NCBI GenBank assembly: GCA_030447275.1
Contig: JAUJPF010000017.1
Span: 1-64,000, forward strand
Source: Solirubrobacteraceae bacterium
Lineage (GTDB): Bacteria > Actinomycetota > Thermoleophilia > Solirubrobacterales > Solirubrobacteraceae
Length of the DNA: 64,000 nt
Direction of reading: 5' to 3'
Below the pieces are notes generated by a model. The model worked only from the letters and a program-made list of their open reading frames with translations. It made no database searches and was not told the origin of the DNA. Positions 46,058-54,989 of the stretch are shown piece after piece (the first letter of the stretch is position 1; the number at the start of each line of letters is the position of its first letter). A program made the translations under genes and the position numbers.

Positions 46058-47416
46058 GTGAGCACCGACACCGTGACGATGGACAAGATCGTGGCCCTCT
46101 GCAAGCGCCGCGGCTTCATCTTCCCCAGCTCCGAGATCTACGGCGGCATCGGATCGACGTACGACTACGGGCACTACGGCGTGCTCCTGAAGACGAACGT
46201 CAAGAACGAGTGGTGGCGCGCGATGCTCTCCGAGCGCGAGGACGTCGTCGCCCTCGACAGCGCGATCCTCCAGCACCCGCGCGTGTGGGAGGCCAGCGGC
46301 CACGTCGGCGGCTTCAGCGACCCGATGGTCGACTGCAAGACGTGCGGCCAGCGCTTCCGCGCCGACCACCTCGACCAGCTCACATGCCCGCAGAAGCCGT
46401 CCAAGCACCCGGGCGAGGCCGAGCAGTGCGAGCTGACCGAGGCGCGCGAGTTCAACCTCATGTTCGAGACGAACGTCGGCCCGGTGAAGGACACGGCGTC
46501 GGTCGCCTACCTGCGCCCCGAGACGGCCCAGGGCATCTTCATCAACTTCAAGAACGTCCTTCAGTTCAGCCGCAAGAAGCCCCCGTTCGGGATCGCCCAG
46601 GTCGGCAAGTCGTTCCGCAACGAGATCACGCCCGGCAACTTCGTCTTCCGCACCCGCGAGTTCGAGCAGATGGAGATGGAGTTCTTCGTCCCGCCCGCCG
46701 AGGGCGCGCAGTGGTACGAGTACTGGAAGGCCGAGCGGGGCCGCTGGTACGAGGAGCTCGGCCTGCGCCCCGACCACCTCCAGCTGCGCGAGCACGACCC
46801 CGACGAGCTGAGCCACTACTCGAGCGGCACGGCCGACGTCGAGTACCTCTTCCCGATCGGCTGGAGCGAGCTCGAGGGGATCGCCAACCGCACCGACTTC
46901 GACCTCAAGGCCCACGCCGAGCACTCGGGCGAGAAGCTCGAGTACTTCGACCAGCCGACCGGCGAGCGCTACGTCCCGCACGTGATCGAGCCGGCGGCGG
47001 GCGCCGACCGCGCGACGCTCGCGTTCCTCGTCGACGCCTACGACGAGGAGGAGGTCGAGGGCGAGCAGCGCACCGTGCTGAAGCTCCACCCGCGCCTCGC
47101 GCCGGTGAAGGTCGCCGTGCTCCCGCTCGTGCGCAAGGACGGCCAGCCCGAGCTGGCACGCGAGGTCTTCGAGGCCGTCAAGGGCCGGGTCCAGGCCGAG
47201 TACGATGAGGGCGGCTCGATCGGCAAGCGCTACCGCCGCCAGGACGAGATCGGCACGCCCTTCTGCGTGACGATCGACCACCAGTCGCTCGAGGACCGCA
47301 CGGTGACGCTGCGCGACCGCGACTCACTCGCGCAGGAGCGCGTCGCGATCGGCGCGCTGGCCGACGAGGTCGCCAAGCGCGTCGCCGCGCCGTGGCGCTC
47401 GCCGAAGCTCGGCTGA
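46058..47416 (+). CDS. glyQS: Glycyl-tRNA synthetase (alpha2 type)
   Basis: 452 aa from GTG 46058 (MSTDTVTMDKIVALCKRRGFIFPSSEIYGG); the ORF track begins 13 codons earlier. Class II motifs: motif 1 region SEIYGGIGSTYDYGHYGVLLK, FRNEITPGNFVFRTREFEQMEMEFF (motif 2), and the C-terminal motif 3/anticodon domain LPLVRKDG, GSIGKRYRRQDEIGTPFCVTID. It also has the insertion with CKTCGQRF and CPQKP that may bind zinc. Charges tRNA-Gly; the dimeric type is normal for actinobacteria. Confidence 0.97.
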   Translation: MSTDTVTMDKIVALCKRRGFIFPSSEIYGGIGSTYDYGHYGVLLKTNVKNEWWRAMLSEREDVVALDSAILQHPRVWEASGHVGGFSDPMVDCKTCGQRFRADHLDQLTCPQKPSKHPGEAEQCELTEAREFNLMFETNVGPVKDTASVAYLRPETAQGIFINFKNVLQFSRKKPPFGIAQVGKSFRNEITPGNFVFRTREFEQMEMEFFVPPAEGAQWYEYWKAERGRWYEELGLRPDHLQLREHDPDELSHYSSGTADVEYLFPIGWSELEGIANRTDFDLKAHAEHSGEKLEYFDQPTGERYVPHVIEPAAGADRATLAFLVDAYDEEEVEGEQRTVLKLHPRLAPVKVAVLPLVRKDGQPELAREVFEAVKGRVQAEYDEGGSIGKRYRRQDEIGTPFCVTIDHQSLEDRTVTLRDRDSLAQERVAIGALADEVAKRVAAPWRSPKLG

Positions 47417-47502
47417 TCGACCGCAAGATTCGCTGAGCGCCTGCGTTCCTCTGAAACGTAGAGGCCCCGCAAGGAGCGGAGCCCGGACGTCGGGGGGATG
47501 TC

Positions 47503-48297
47503 ATGAGGAGAAGGGCCGCAACGACGGCATTGGCAACGCTGCTGGTCGCGCTCAGCGCGAGCGGGAGCGCATCGGCGCAGACCACCTGCGAGACGCTCGC
47601 GCAGTGCACGGTCGCCGAGGTGCAGAAGACGGCCGCGGAGGCCAAGGCCACGGCGGACGCGAAGGTGGCCGAGGCACAGCGGACGGTCGCCGAGGCACCA
47701 TCGCGCATCCAGCAGGCCGTCGCGGACGCGCGCGCGACCGTGGACGCCAACGTCCGCGGGCTGATGAGCACCGCGGACGCGACCGTCCCGGTCGACACCT
47801 GGGCGTGCGTGTTCGAGGGCCGCATGAAGCGCACGTACACCACCACGCCGGCGACGTCGGGCAGCGGGCCGGCGACGTGCGTGAGGGTCGACCGCGACGG
47901 CGCGGTGGACGGCGGCGACGCGACCGGCGCGCGCATCGGGCGATTCTCGTTCACGACGCCGAGCACGCAGCTGACCTGCGACCTGTTCGGCGCGGACGAC
48001 TTCTCGCTGAGCATCAGCTTCTCCGGCGACACGGAGACTCTCAGCACCGTCTACCACGACCTCGTGTACTCGAGGGCCAACGCGGTCATCGGGACGCGCA
48101 ACACCGCCGCCGGCGCGGGCATCGGGGCCCTCCGGTTCGTGCCGGTCGAGACGGTCACGCAGCCGGGCTCCGACGAGACGACCGGGTGCGGCAACACGGA
48201 CTTCTTCGTCGAGGGCGCCTACGTCTTCGCGAAGGACCTCCCGTGGGATCTGCGGGCGCCGCTCGAGTTCGTGCGGTCGCTCGCCAACAGCGGCTGA
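47503..48297 (+). CDS. Secreted protein of unknown function with coiled-coil N-terminus
   Basis: Intact, 264 aa. Signal peptide MRRRAATTALATLLVALSASGSASA. An Ala/Thr/Lys-rich helical stretch follows (AEVQKTAAEAKATADAKVAE, AEAPSRIQQAVADARATVDANV). The rest is a beta-rich region with Cys residues (VDTWACVFEG, TCVRVDRDG, LTCDLFG, GCGNTDFF). Family unknown. Probably acts outside the membrane. Confidence 0.7.
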   Translation: MRRRAATTALATLLVALSASGSASAQTTCETLAQCTVAEVQKTAAEAKATADAKVAEAQRTVAEAPSRIQQAVADARATVDANVRGLMSTADATVPVDTWACVFEGRMKRTYTTTPATSGSGPATCVRVDRDGAVDGGDATGARIGRFSFTTPSTQLTCDLFGADDFSLSISFSGDTETLSTVYHDLVYSRANAVIGTRNTAAGAGIGALRFVPVETVTQPGSDETTGCGNTDFFVEGAYVFAKDLPWDLRAPLEFVRSLANSG

Positions 48298-48310
48298 TCG
48301 CGGCCGCGGG

Positions 48311-48328
48311 GGGTGGCTCCGGCCACCC
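48311..48328 (+). terminator. Possible hairpin after the secreted-protein gene
   Basis: GGGTGG (48311-48316) pairs with CCACCC (48323-48328) over a 6-base loop, 13 bases after the stop, with no U-run. A weak terminator candidate. Confidence 0.3.
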
Positions 48329-48363
48329 GCCGCACCGGCCGTCGCACGGATAGGCTCCGCGGC

Positions 48364-49644
48364 ATGGCTGCCGCGACCGTCTCGATCCCGCCCGCGACCG
48401 CGCAGATCGACTACGAGGACCTGTACGCGCGCTGGGAGAAGGGCAACTGGCGCGCGACCGAGATCGACTTCTCGCAGGACCGCATCGACTGGCACGAGCG
48501 GATGACCGCCGAGCAGCGCCGGGGCGCGCTGTGGCTCTTCAACCTCTTCTTCCACGGCGAGGACACCGTCGCCGACACGCTCAGCCCCTACGTCGACGCC
48601 GTGCCACTCGAGGAGCAGAAGTACTTCCTCACGACGCAGCAGGTCGACGAGGCGCGCCACAGCGTCTTCTTCAAGCGCTTCATGCACGAGGTCGTCGGGC
48701 TCGGCGACGGCAGCGTCGGCGGGACCCTGCGGGCGACGGCCCCGGATCTGACTTGGGGCCATCGCCAGACCTTCGGCTACCTCGAGAACATGGCGGTCCG
48801 GCTGCGCAAGTCCCCGGACGACCGCGAGCTGCTGGCCAGCGCGATCACGCTCTACCACGTGATGATCGAGGGCGGCCTCGCGCAGGCCGGACAGCACATG
48901 ATCGAGCGGATGCTCGATCAGCTCGACCTCCTCCCCGGCTTCCGCGAGGGGATCCAGCAGGTCTCGACCGACGAGCAGCGCCACATCGCGTTCGGCGTGC
49001 GCGTGCTCGCCGACCTCTACGCCGCGAACCCGCAGCCGATCCAGGACGCGATCATCGGGACGTTCCGCGAGGTGCTGCCGATGAGCACGTGCGTCGCGCA
49101 GATCCCGGGCTGGGACCTCTCGTACACGCGCTCGCTCGGCTACGACCTCGAGGACCTCTACGAGGAGGGCGCGCGCATGCAGGAGGCGCGGCTGCGCGCG
49201 ATCGGCCTGCCGCTCGACGAGGTCGAGGGCTTCCCGCTGCCGCTCGACCTCCCGCCCCGCGCGCGCGGCGAGCGCGGCATCAAGATGATGAAGGCGCAAT
49301 ACCTTGGGCCGAAGGAGGGCACGTTCGTGCCGGACGAGGAGGCGACCGAGATCCTCTTCGACCAGACCCGCCTCCACGCCCTCCCTTCGCAGGCCGATCC
49401 GGGAACCGTCATCCAGTGGGACTTCACCGACGCCGAGCCGTGGCACCTCGTGGTGGACGACGGGAGGACGCGGGTGGCGCGCGGCCGGGCGCCGAAGCCG
49501 GACGTCGTGCTGCGCTCGCGGTTCGAGGACTGGGTGGACGTGACGGCGGGGCGCGCGAACCCGGCGAAGCTGATGCTGCGCCGCAGGCTGCGGATGCGCG
49601 GCAGCCCGAAGGTCATGCTTCGCCTGCCCAAGCTGCTCGGCTGA
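48364..49644 (+). CDS. R2-like diiron protein fused to an SCP2-like domain
   Basis: Intact, 426 aa. Residues about 20-300 are a ferritin-like helical bundle of the ribonucleotide reductase R2 / R2-like oxidase group, with a complete carboxylate set: Glu66 (HGEDTVADTL), Glu96 and His99 (DEARH), Glu169 (VMIEGGLAQ), Glu204 and His207 (DEQRHIAFG). No nearby large reductase subunit and no obvious R2 Tyr-radical region were seen, so a stand-alone oxygenase/oxidase is more likely. Residues about 320-426 resemble an SCP2 sterol/lipid-binding fold (WDFTDAEPWHLVVDDG, ADVVLR-like PDVVLRSRFEDWVDVTAGRANPAKLMLRRRLRM). Substrate probably hydrophobic. Confidence 0.75.
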   Translation: MAAATVSIPPATAQIDYEDLYARWEKGNWRATEIDFSQDRIDWHERMTAEQRRGALWLFNLFFHGEDTVADTLSPYVDAVPLEEQKYFLTTQQVDEARHSVFFKRFMHEVVGLGDGSVGGTLRATAPDLTWGHRQTFGYLENMAVRLRKSPDDRELLASAITLYHVMIEGGLAQAGQHMIERMLDQLDLLPGFREGIQQVSTDEQRHIAFGVRVLADLYAANPQPIQDAIIGTFREVLPMSTCVAQIPGWDLSYTRSLGYDLEDLYEEGARMQEARLRAIGLPLDEVEGFPLPLDLPPRARGERGIKMMKAQYLGPKEGTFVPDEEATEILFDQTRLHALPSQADPGTVIQWDFTDAEPWHLVVDDGRTRVARGRAPKPDVVLRSRFEDWVDVTAGRANPAKLMLRRRLRMRGSPKVMLRLPKLLG

Positions 49645-51224
49645 TCCGCCGGCTCGCGCCGATCCTCGCGCTCGTCGCCGCGTACGCGGTGATGGTCCAG
49701 GCGTCGGGGGTCAACCAGTCGGCGCACTACGCGCTCATCCGCGCGCTCGACTCCGGCACGGCGGAGATCGACCGCTGGCACGTCGAGACGGCGGACAAGT
49801 CGTTCTACGACGGCCACTACTACTCGGTCAAGGCGCCCGGGCTCGCGTTCGCCACGCTGCCCTGGTACGCGGCGACCGACGCGGTCGGGCTCGTCGGGCG
49901 CGCGCGGGAGGCCGGCACGCGCGTGGCCAAGGACGAGTCGCGGGAGAACCTCTCGCCGAGAGCCGTCGCGCTGCGCGACCAGCGGTCGGTGACGTGGCTC
50001 ATCGGGCTGTGGGCGGTCGTGCTGCCCGCGCTCGCGCTCCTGCTCTTCGTCCGCTCGATCGCCGAGCGGTTCGCGCCCGGGTACGGGACGCTCGCCGCCG
50101 TCCTGCTCGGCACGGGCACGATCGTCCTGCCGTACTCGACGATGCTCTACGCGCACGTGCCGGCGGCGGCGCTGGTCACGGGCGCGTTCTGGCTGCTGTT
50201 GCGCGAGCGACACGCCGCCGCCGGGCTGCTGGGCGGGCTCGCGGCGCTCGTCGACTACCCGGTCGGCCTCGTCGCGCTCGTACTCGGCGTCTACGCGGCC
50301 CGGCGGTCGCTGCGACACGGCGCGGTCTACCTCGGTGGCCTCGTCGCCGGGCTGCTCCCGCTCGCCGCCTACAACCTCTGGGCGTTCGGCTCGGTGACCC
50401 ACATGTCGTACGACGACGCGGTGGCGGTCGAGGGGCGCACCGGCCACGACGTCCTCGGGCTCAACGACGAGGGGCTCTTCGGCATCACCTTCCCCGAGCC
50501 GGGCGCGGCGCTCGACCTGCTGTTCGCGCCGAAGGGGCTGCTCACGCTGACGCCGGTCGTCGCCGTCGCAGTGTGGGGGCTGTGGCGGATCCGCAGCGGC
50601 GTGCTGCTCGCGATCGTCGCCGCCGTCTTCCTCTACAACGCGGGCTACTACCTGCCGTTCGGCGGCGGTGTCCCCGGGCCGCGCTTCCTGCTGGCGATGC
50701 TGCCCTTCGCGGCGATCGGCCTGGCCGTCGCGCTGCGCGAGCGGCCCGGCCCGGCGCTCGCGCTCGGCGGCGCGTCGATCGCGGGAATGCTCGTCGCCAC
50801 GCTGACCGAGCCGCAGACGCCGGCGCAGGACGTCGGGCGCTGGGTCGACCTCATGCGCGACGGCGACCTCCAGTACACGCTCGCCGGCGCGCCCGGGAGC
50901 GGGCCCGGCTGGCTGGGGGCGGTGGGTGTCCGCGCGCTCGGCGCGCTCGCTATGGTGCTCGCGGTGCGCAGCGCGCCGGCGCCCGGCGGGCGCGCGGCGC
51001 TCGCGCCGGCGCTGCTCGCGCTCGCGGTGTGGGCGGTCGCCGCCGCCGTGCTGCCCGAGGTCGTCGACGACCGGCCGGCGAAGGCGCTCGTCCTCGTCGC
51101 GCTCGGGGTGGCCGGCGGGGTTGCGGCGACGGTGTGGTCGGGTAGGTCGCGCCCATGCTCCGACAGGGACCGATCCCCCGTGCCGTCCACGGCATCCTCG
51201 ACTACGGCTACGCCGCGCTCCTGA
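49641..51224 (+). CDS. Multi-pass membrane protein, glycosyltransferase-39-like
   Basis: About 527 aa. The frame opens at CTG 49641, overlapping the R2-like stop (CTGA); the first ATG/GTG near 49689 would cut the first helix, so the start is unsure. About ten membrane helices are visible. The first loop, DRWHVETADKSFYDGHYYSVKAPGLAF, resembles the acidic, DK/KAPG loop of dolichyl-phosphate-mannose-type glycosyltransferase relatives. The substrate is unknown. It overlaps the next gene by 70 bases, so its true end may be earlier. Confidence 0.7.
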   Translation: MIRRLAPILALVAAYAVMVQASGVNQSAHYALIRALDSGTAEIDRWHVETADKSFYDGHYYSVKAPGLAFATLPWYAATDAVGLVGRAREAGTRVAKDESRENLSPRAVALRDQRSVTWLIGLWAVVLPALALLLFVRSIAERFAPGYGTLAAVLLGTGTIVLPYSTMLYAHVPAAALVTGAFWLLLRERHAAAGLLGGLAALVDYPVGLVALVLGVYAARRSLRHGAVYLGGLVAGLLPLAAYNLWAFGSVTHMSYDDAVAVEGRTGHDVLGLNDEGLFGITFPEPGAALDLLFAPKGLLTLTPVVAVAVWGLWRIRSGVLLAIVAAVFLYNAGYYLPFGGGVPGPRFLLAMLPFAAIGLAVALRERPGPALALGGASIAGMLVATLTEPQTPAQDVGRWVDLMRDGDLQYTLAGAPGSGPGWLGAVGVRALGALAMVLAVRSAPAPGGRAALAPALLALAVWAVAAAVLPEVVDDRPAKALVLVALGVAGGVAATVWSGRSRPCSDRDRSPVPSTASSTTATPRS

Positions 51225-51541
51225 TCGTCGCGCCGTTCCTGTTCGGCTTCAGCGACGAGGGCGCTGCGACCGCGGTGTCGATCATCGCCGGCATCGTCGT
51301 CCTCCTCGCCGCCGCGACCACGAAGTGCTTCCCGACCAGCGTCATCAAGTCGCTGCCCGTCGGCGGGCACCTGACGCTGGACTTCGCGCTCGTCGGCGTG
51401 CTCATCGCCTCGCCGTTCCTGTTCGGCTTCAGCGACGAGACGACCCCGACCGCGTTCTTCATCACGGCGGCCGTCGTGGCGCTGCTCGTCACGCTCGCGA
51501 CCCGCTGGCTGCCGGAGAAGGACGCGGCGCGGACGGCGTAG
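51155..51541 (+). CDS. Four-helix membrane protein with internal repeat (SPW-like)
   Basis: Intact, 128 aa. Two halves of about 60 residues share a motif: LLIVAPFLFGFSDEGAATA and VLIASPFLFGFSDETTPTA, each with two hydrophobic helices. This resembles SPW-repeat membrane proteins. Function unknown. Ends convergently inside the MMPL 3' region (53-base overlap). Confidence 0.7.
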   Translation: MLRQGPIPRAVHGILDYGYAALLIVAPFLFGFSDEGAATAVSIIAGIVVLLAAATTKCFPTSVIKSLPVGGHLTLDFALVGVLIASPFLFGFSDETTPTAFFITAAVVALLVTLATRWLPEKDAARTA

Positions 51542-53663
51542 CGAGCTGCTCGATCGACGCCTCGGGCAGCAGGCGCTCGAGCGGTCGCGGCAGCCACCAG
51601 TTCCACCTGCCGAGCAGCTCCATCGCGGCGGGCACGAGCACGAGCCGGACGAGCGTCGCGTCGACGGCGATCGCCACCGCGCACCCGAGGCCGATCTGCT
51701 GGATCGACGGCAGGCCGGTCCCGACGAAGACGAGGAAGACGGCGACCATGATGATCGCCGCGCTGGTGATCGTGCGCGCGCTCGTCGCGAGCCCCTCGGC
51801 CACCGCTCGGCGGTTGTCTCCGGTGGCGATCCAGCGCTCGCGGATGCGGGTGAGCAGGAAGACCTCGTAGTCCATCGAGAGACCGAAGACGATCGCGAGG
51901 ACGAGCGGCGGGATCATGGTGTCGACGTCGCCGAAGACGAGCGCGAGCACGCCGTACGCGGCGCCGACGCTGAGGATGTTCATCAGGACGGCCTTCACGG
52001 GCAGGAGCACGCTGCGCAGGAGGACCAGCAGCACGAGGTAGGAGAGGCCGAGGGCGAAGAGCGCGATCTTCCACATCGAGCCCGACACGATCGCGTCGAA
52101 GTCGAAGATCGCGGCTGGGGTGCCGCCGACGACGACGTCGGCGCCTTCGGCGCGGACGTCGCGCAGACGCTCCACCGCCGCGAGCGCGCGCGGGCTCTCG
52201 CCGTCGCTGTCGAGCCGGGCGAAGAGCAGCGCGGCGCCGCCGTCCTCGGCCGGAATGGGCTCGGCCACCGCGCGCACCGCCGGGTCGCGCCGGACGTCCG
52301 CGCGCAGTTCGGCCAGCGCGTCGCGGTTGTCGCGCAGCGTCCCGCGCTGGAAGTCGGCGACGATCTTCAGCGGCGTGCCGTCGCCGCGGCCGCCGACGCT
52401 CGCCGCGGCCTCGAAGCCGACGCGCGTCTCGTGACGCTCGTCGAACTGGCGCAGCGCGCCGCTCTCGGTGCCGAGGTTCACTGCGGGCGCGGCGAGCGCG
52501 ACCAGGACCGCGCTCGCGCCGACCACGGCGACGACCGGGCGCCGCATGACCGCGCCCGTCCAGCGGCCCCAGAACGTGCTCTCCGGCGGCCGGTTCGCGC
52601 GCCCGCGCCGGCGGGAGAGCAGCGCGCCGACGAGGCCGCCCGGCGCCCAGGCGCGCCGGCCGAGCAGCGAGATGAGCACCGGCAGCAGCGTCGCGGTCGC
52701 AAGCATGGCGACCGACGCGACGAGGATCGCGCCGATGGCCATCGAGCGGAGGGTCGTCGTGTTGACGAGGAAGAGCCCCGCGAGGCTGGCGATGACGGTC
52801 AACCCGCTGAAGATCACCGCCAGTCCGGAGGTCGCCATCGCGACGCCGCGCGCCTCCTCCGGCGGACGCCCGGAGCGGACCTCCTCCCGGTACCGGGCCA
52901 GCACGAACAGCGAGTAGTCGACCGCGACGCCGATGCCGACCATCGACGCCATGTTCGTGACGAAGACCGACATCTCGGTCACCGTGGTGAGGAGGTAGAT
53001 GAGCGCGCCGGTGACGATGACCGAGCCGGCGCCGAGCGCGAGCGGGAGCAGCGCCGCGGCGAGCGAGCCGAACACGCCGAGGAGCACGACGGCGACGATC
53101 GGGAAGCCGCGGAGCTCGGCGGCCTGCACGTCCTCCTTCGCCACCTCCTGCAGCCCGGACCACAGCGCGCCCTGCCCGACGAGGTGCGGCGTGACGCCGC
53201 CGGCCGGCTCGCCGACACGTAGCTCCTTGCGCAAGTCGCGCGCCACGTCGGTCGCGCCGTACTCGTTCACGGCGGCGTCGAGGGGGACGACGAGCGGGCG
53301 GTCGGGTCGTGCGGCCGCCGCGGCCCCGCGCTCGGCCTGCTCGCTCAGCGCGACGTCGTCGACGCGCTCGGTCGCTCGGTCGAGGCGGTGGAGCGCGGCG
53401 CGGAGGTCCTGCCGCGTCGCGTCGCGCTCCGGGCGCAGGACGGCCGCGAGCGTCGTGCGGCTCTGCTCCGGGAAGTCCTGCGGCAGCCGGTCCTCGACCA
53501 GCTTCGACTGCGAGCCCGGCACGCCGAAGCCGCCGCCGGTGAGGTTGTCGGACTGCTTCGCGGCGAGGGGGACGGCGGCGACCAGCGCGGCGACCCACAG
53601 CCCCAGCACCACCAGGCGGTGCCGGCGCAGGAGCGCGTCGAGCTTGAGCATGAACCGCTGCAT
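51489..53663 (-). CDS. MMPL/RND-family exporter
   Basis: 724 aa from ATG 53663 (MQRFMLKLDALLRRH); the ORF-track start 53684 would place the operator palindrome inside the gene. Twelve membrane helices in two halves, each with an outer domain. Family features: GVPGSQSKLVEDRLPQDFP, DYSLFVLARYREEVRSG (first half) and DYEVFLLTRIRERWIATG (second half), the proton-relay DY pairs. MMPL proteins export lipids or drugs with the proton gradient. The upstream TetR gene and the palindrome at the start suggest repression lifted by a ligand. The adjacent R2-like/SCP2 and membrane genes are on the other strand. Confidence 0.9.
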   Translation of the reverse strand: MQRFMLKLDALLRRHRLVVLGLWVAALVAAVPLAAKQSDNLTGGGFGVPGSQSKLVEDRLPQDFPEQSRTTLAAVLRPERDATRQDLRAALHRLDRATERVDDVALSEQAERGAAAAARPDRPLVVPLDAAVNEYGATDVARDLRKELRVGEPAGGVTPHLVGQGALWSGLQEVAKEDVQAAELRGFPIVAVVLLGVFGSLAAALLPLALGAGSVIVTGALIYLLTTVTEMSVFVTNMASMVGIGVAVDYSLFVLARYREEVRSGRPPEEARGVAMATSGLAVIFSGLTVIASLAGLFLVNTTTLRSMAIGAILVASVAMLATATLLPVLISLLGRRAWAPGGLVGALLSRRRGRANRPPESTFWGRWTGAVMRRPVVAVVGASAVLVALAAPAVNLGTESGALRQFDERHETRVGFEAAASVGGRGDGTPLKIVADFQRGTLRDNRDALAELRADVRRDPAVRAVAEPIPAEDGGAALLFARLDSDGESPRALAAVERLRDVRAEGADVVVGGTPAAIFDFDAIVSGSMWKIALFALGLSYLVLLVLLRSVLLPVKAVLMNILSVGAAYGVLALVFGDVDTMIPPLVLAIVFGLSMDYEVFLLTRIRERWIATGDNRRAVAEGLATSARTITSAAIIMVAVFLVFVGTGLPSIQQIGLGCAVAIAVDATLVRLVLVPAAMELLGRWNWWLPRPLERLLPEASIEQLATPSAPRPSPAASGSRA

Positions 53664-53677
53664 TGGCTGGCCAGCCA
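53664..53677. promoter_or_regulatory. 14-bp palindromic operator at the MMPL start
   Basis: TGGCTGGCCAGCCA is a perfect palindrome placed immediately before ATG 53663 and about 60 bases downstream of the tetR stop. Its CTGGCCAG core is like known TetR-family operators. The TetR protein encoded next door is the natural candidate to bind it. Its position also helps choose 53663 as the MMPL start. Confidence 0.6.
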
Positions 53678-53737
53678 GTCTCATGCCCGCGGAGGCCCGC
53701 GCGGTGTGTGAAGTGGCGCACGCGCCTAGGGCGAGGT

Positions 53738-54355
53738 CTAGCGCGCGTCGAGCAGCTCGCGCGACGCGACGAAGCTCGCCCGCAGCGTGCTCCCCCAGTC
53801 GCGGTCGGGGTCGGCGACCATCCGCAGCGCCATCCCGTCGGCCATCGCGAAGAGCACGTCGGCGACCTCCTCGGCCTCGGCGCCGAGTCGGACGACGCCC
53901 GCGGCCTCCTTGGCCCGCAGCACGTCGGCGAGCTGCTGGCGGGTGCGGCGCAGGAGCTCGGAGAACTCGGCCGCGACCTCCTCGTGGCGGCGCGACAGCG
54001 CGAACAGCTCGAAGATCAGCGTGATCAGGTCCGGCTCGGCCTCGATCAGGTGCTCGAGGTTCGCGACCATGGTCTGGAGGACGTCGTCGGGCGTCGAGGC
54101 GTCGGCGAGCGACGCGTCGAGCATCGTCATGCGGACGTCGCAGTCGTGGCGCACGACCTCGGCGAGCAGCCGCTCCTTGGTCCCGAAGTAGTAGTGCAGG
54201 AGGCCGCGCGAGACGCCGGCCTCGCGCGCGACGTGGTCGAAGGTGGAGCCCGCGACGCCGCGGCGCGCGACCGAGCTGCGCATCGCCTCGACGATCCGCT
54301 GCGCCTTCTCGCCGGGGAGACGTCGCTCGCTGCCGGTGGTCGCCGCCGCCTCCAT
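53738..54355 (-). CDS. TetR-family transcriptional repressor
   Basis: Intact, 205 aa, ATG 54355. N-terminal helix-turn-helix (GVAGSTFDHVAREAGVSRGLLHYYFGTKERLLAEVV) typical of TetR, followed by a ligand-binding helical domain with acidic EELAE-like helices (LSRRHEEVAAEFSELLRRTRQQLADVL). Likely represses the MMPL exporter gene that follows on the same strand. The cognate operator candidate lies at 53664-53677. Confidence 0.9.
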   Translation of the reverse strand: MEAAATTGSERRLPGEKAQRIVEAMRSSVARRGVAGSTFDHVAREAGVSRGLLHYYFGTKERLLAEVVRHDCDVRMTMLDASLADASTPDDVLQTMVANLEHLIEAEPDLITLIFELFALSRRHEEVAAEFSELLRRTRQQLADVLRAKEAAGVVRLGAEAEEVADVLFAMADGMALRMVADPDRDWGSTLRASFVASRELLDAR

Positions 54356-54427
54356 TGGCGGGGAAGCCTAGCTCTGGAACGCCCGACCGCGAAAAGGCTC
54401 GTTCATCGGCCCGCCCCTGAACGACGA

Positions 54428-54449
54428 AGGGCGCCCCTCGAGGCGCCCT
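54428..54449 (-). terminator. Hairpin after the 54476 gene
   Basis: Arms AGGGCGCC (54428-54435) and GGCGCCCT (54442-54449) around a 6-base loop, downstream of the minus-strand gene ending at 54476 and upstream of tetR. A short second inverted repeat (TCGTTCA/TGAACGA) lies just left of it. Confidence 0.5.
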
Positions 54450-54475
54450 CCACGTTCCAGCGGTCCGGCAGCGGA

Positions 54476-54934
54476 TCAGGCGGCGCCCGCCGTCTCCGGT
54501 GCCGGGGTCGACGGGGTGGTCGTCGACGTGTAGTCGAACTCCTCCTCCGCGCCGAACAGCATGTCGAGCACCTTGTTGCGCAGATCCTCGCTCGCGGCGA
54601 TCGCCACCGCCCCGCCGACGACGGTCAGCAGGATGAGACGGCCGAGGCCGCCCTTGCGCCTCTTCTTCTTGGGACCCTCGCGCAGCGCTTCGCTGGCGTC
54701 GCGCAGCGAGTCCGCCGCGCTCTTGAGGTCCTTGTGAAGCTTCTTGTCGTCGAGCAGCGCCTTCGTCGGGCCCTTGCCGTTGCTCAGGCGATCGAAGGCG
54801 TCGCGCCCGGACTCGAAGGCGACGCGCAGGTTGTCGCGCAGCTCGTCGTCCTGGATGAGGCGCTGGACGTACGGCGACGCCGTCGCCGCGGCTCCCGCTG
54901 CGCCCGCCTTCGCGGCCTTGGTCTTCTTCGCCAT
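54476..54934 (-). CDS. Hypothetical protein with one membrane helix, 152 aa
   Basis: Ala/Lys-rich start (MAKKTKAAKAGAAGAAATA), a helical region with LIQDDELRDNLRVAFESGRDAFDRL, a basic cluster KKKRRKGG, one membrane helix (LILLTVVGGAVAIAA) and an acidic, Thr/Pro tail. It resembles small actinobacterial proteins with a helical stalk and an outer tail. Function unknown. Confidence 0.65.
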   Translation of the reverse strand: MAKKTKAAKAGAAGAAATASPYVQRLIQDDELRDNLRVAFESGRDAFDRLSNGKGPTKALLDDKKLHKDLKSAADSLRDASEALREGPKKKRRKGGLGRLILLTVVGGAVAIAASEDLRNKVLDMLFGAEEEFDYTSTTTPSTPAPETAGAA

Positions 54935-54989
54935 TCCTTCTTCCCTCGATCGCTGGCGTGCGTGTCGCTGCGGATGCTACCCACCCAGG

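Noticed and set aside
48364-49644. Ribonucleotide reductase small subunit
   Set aside because: No large subunit nearby and an SCP2-like tail make a reductase role unlikely.
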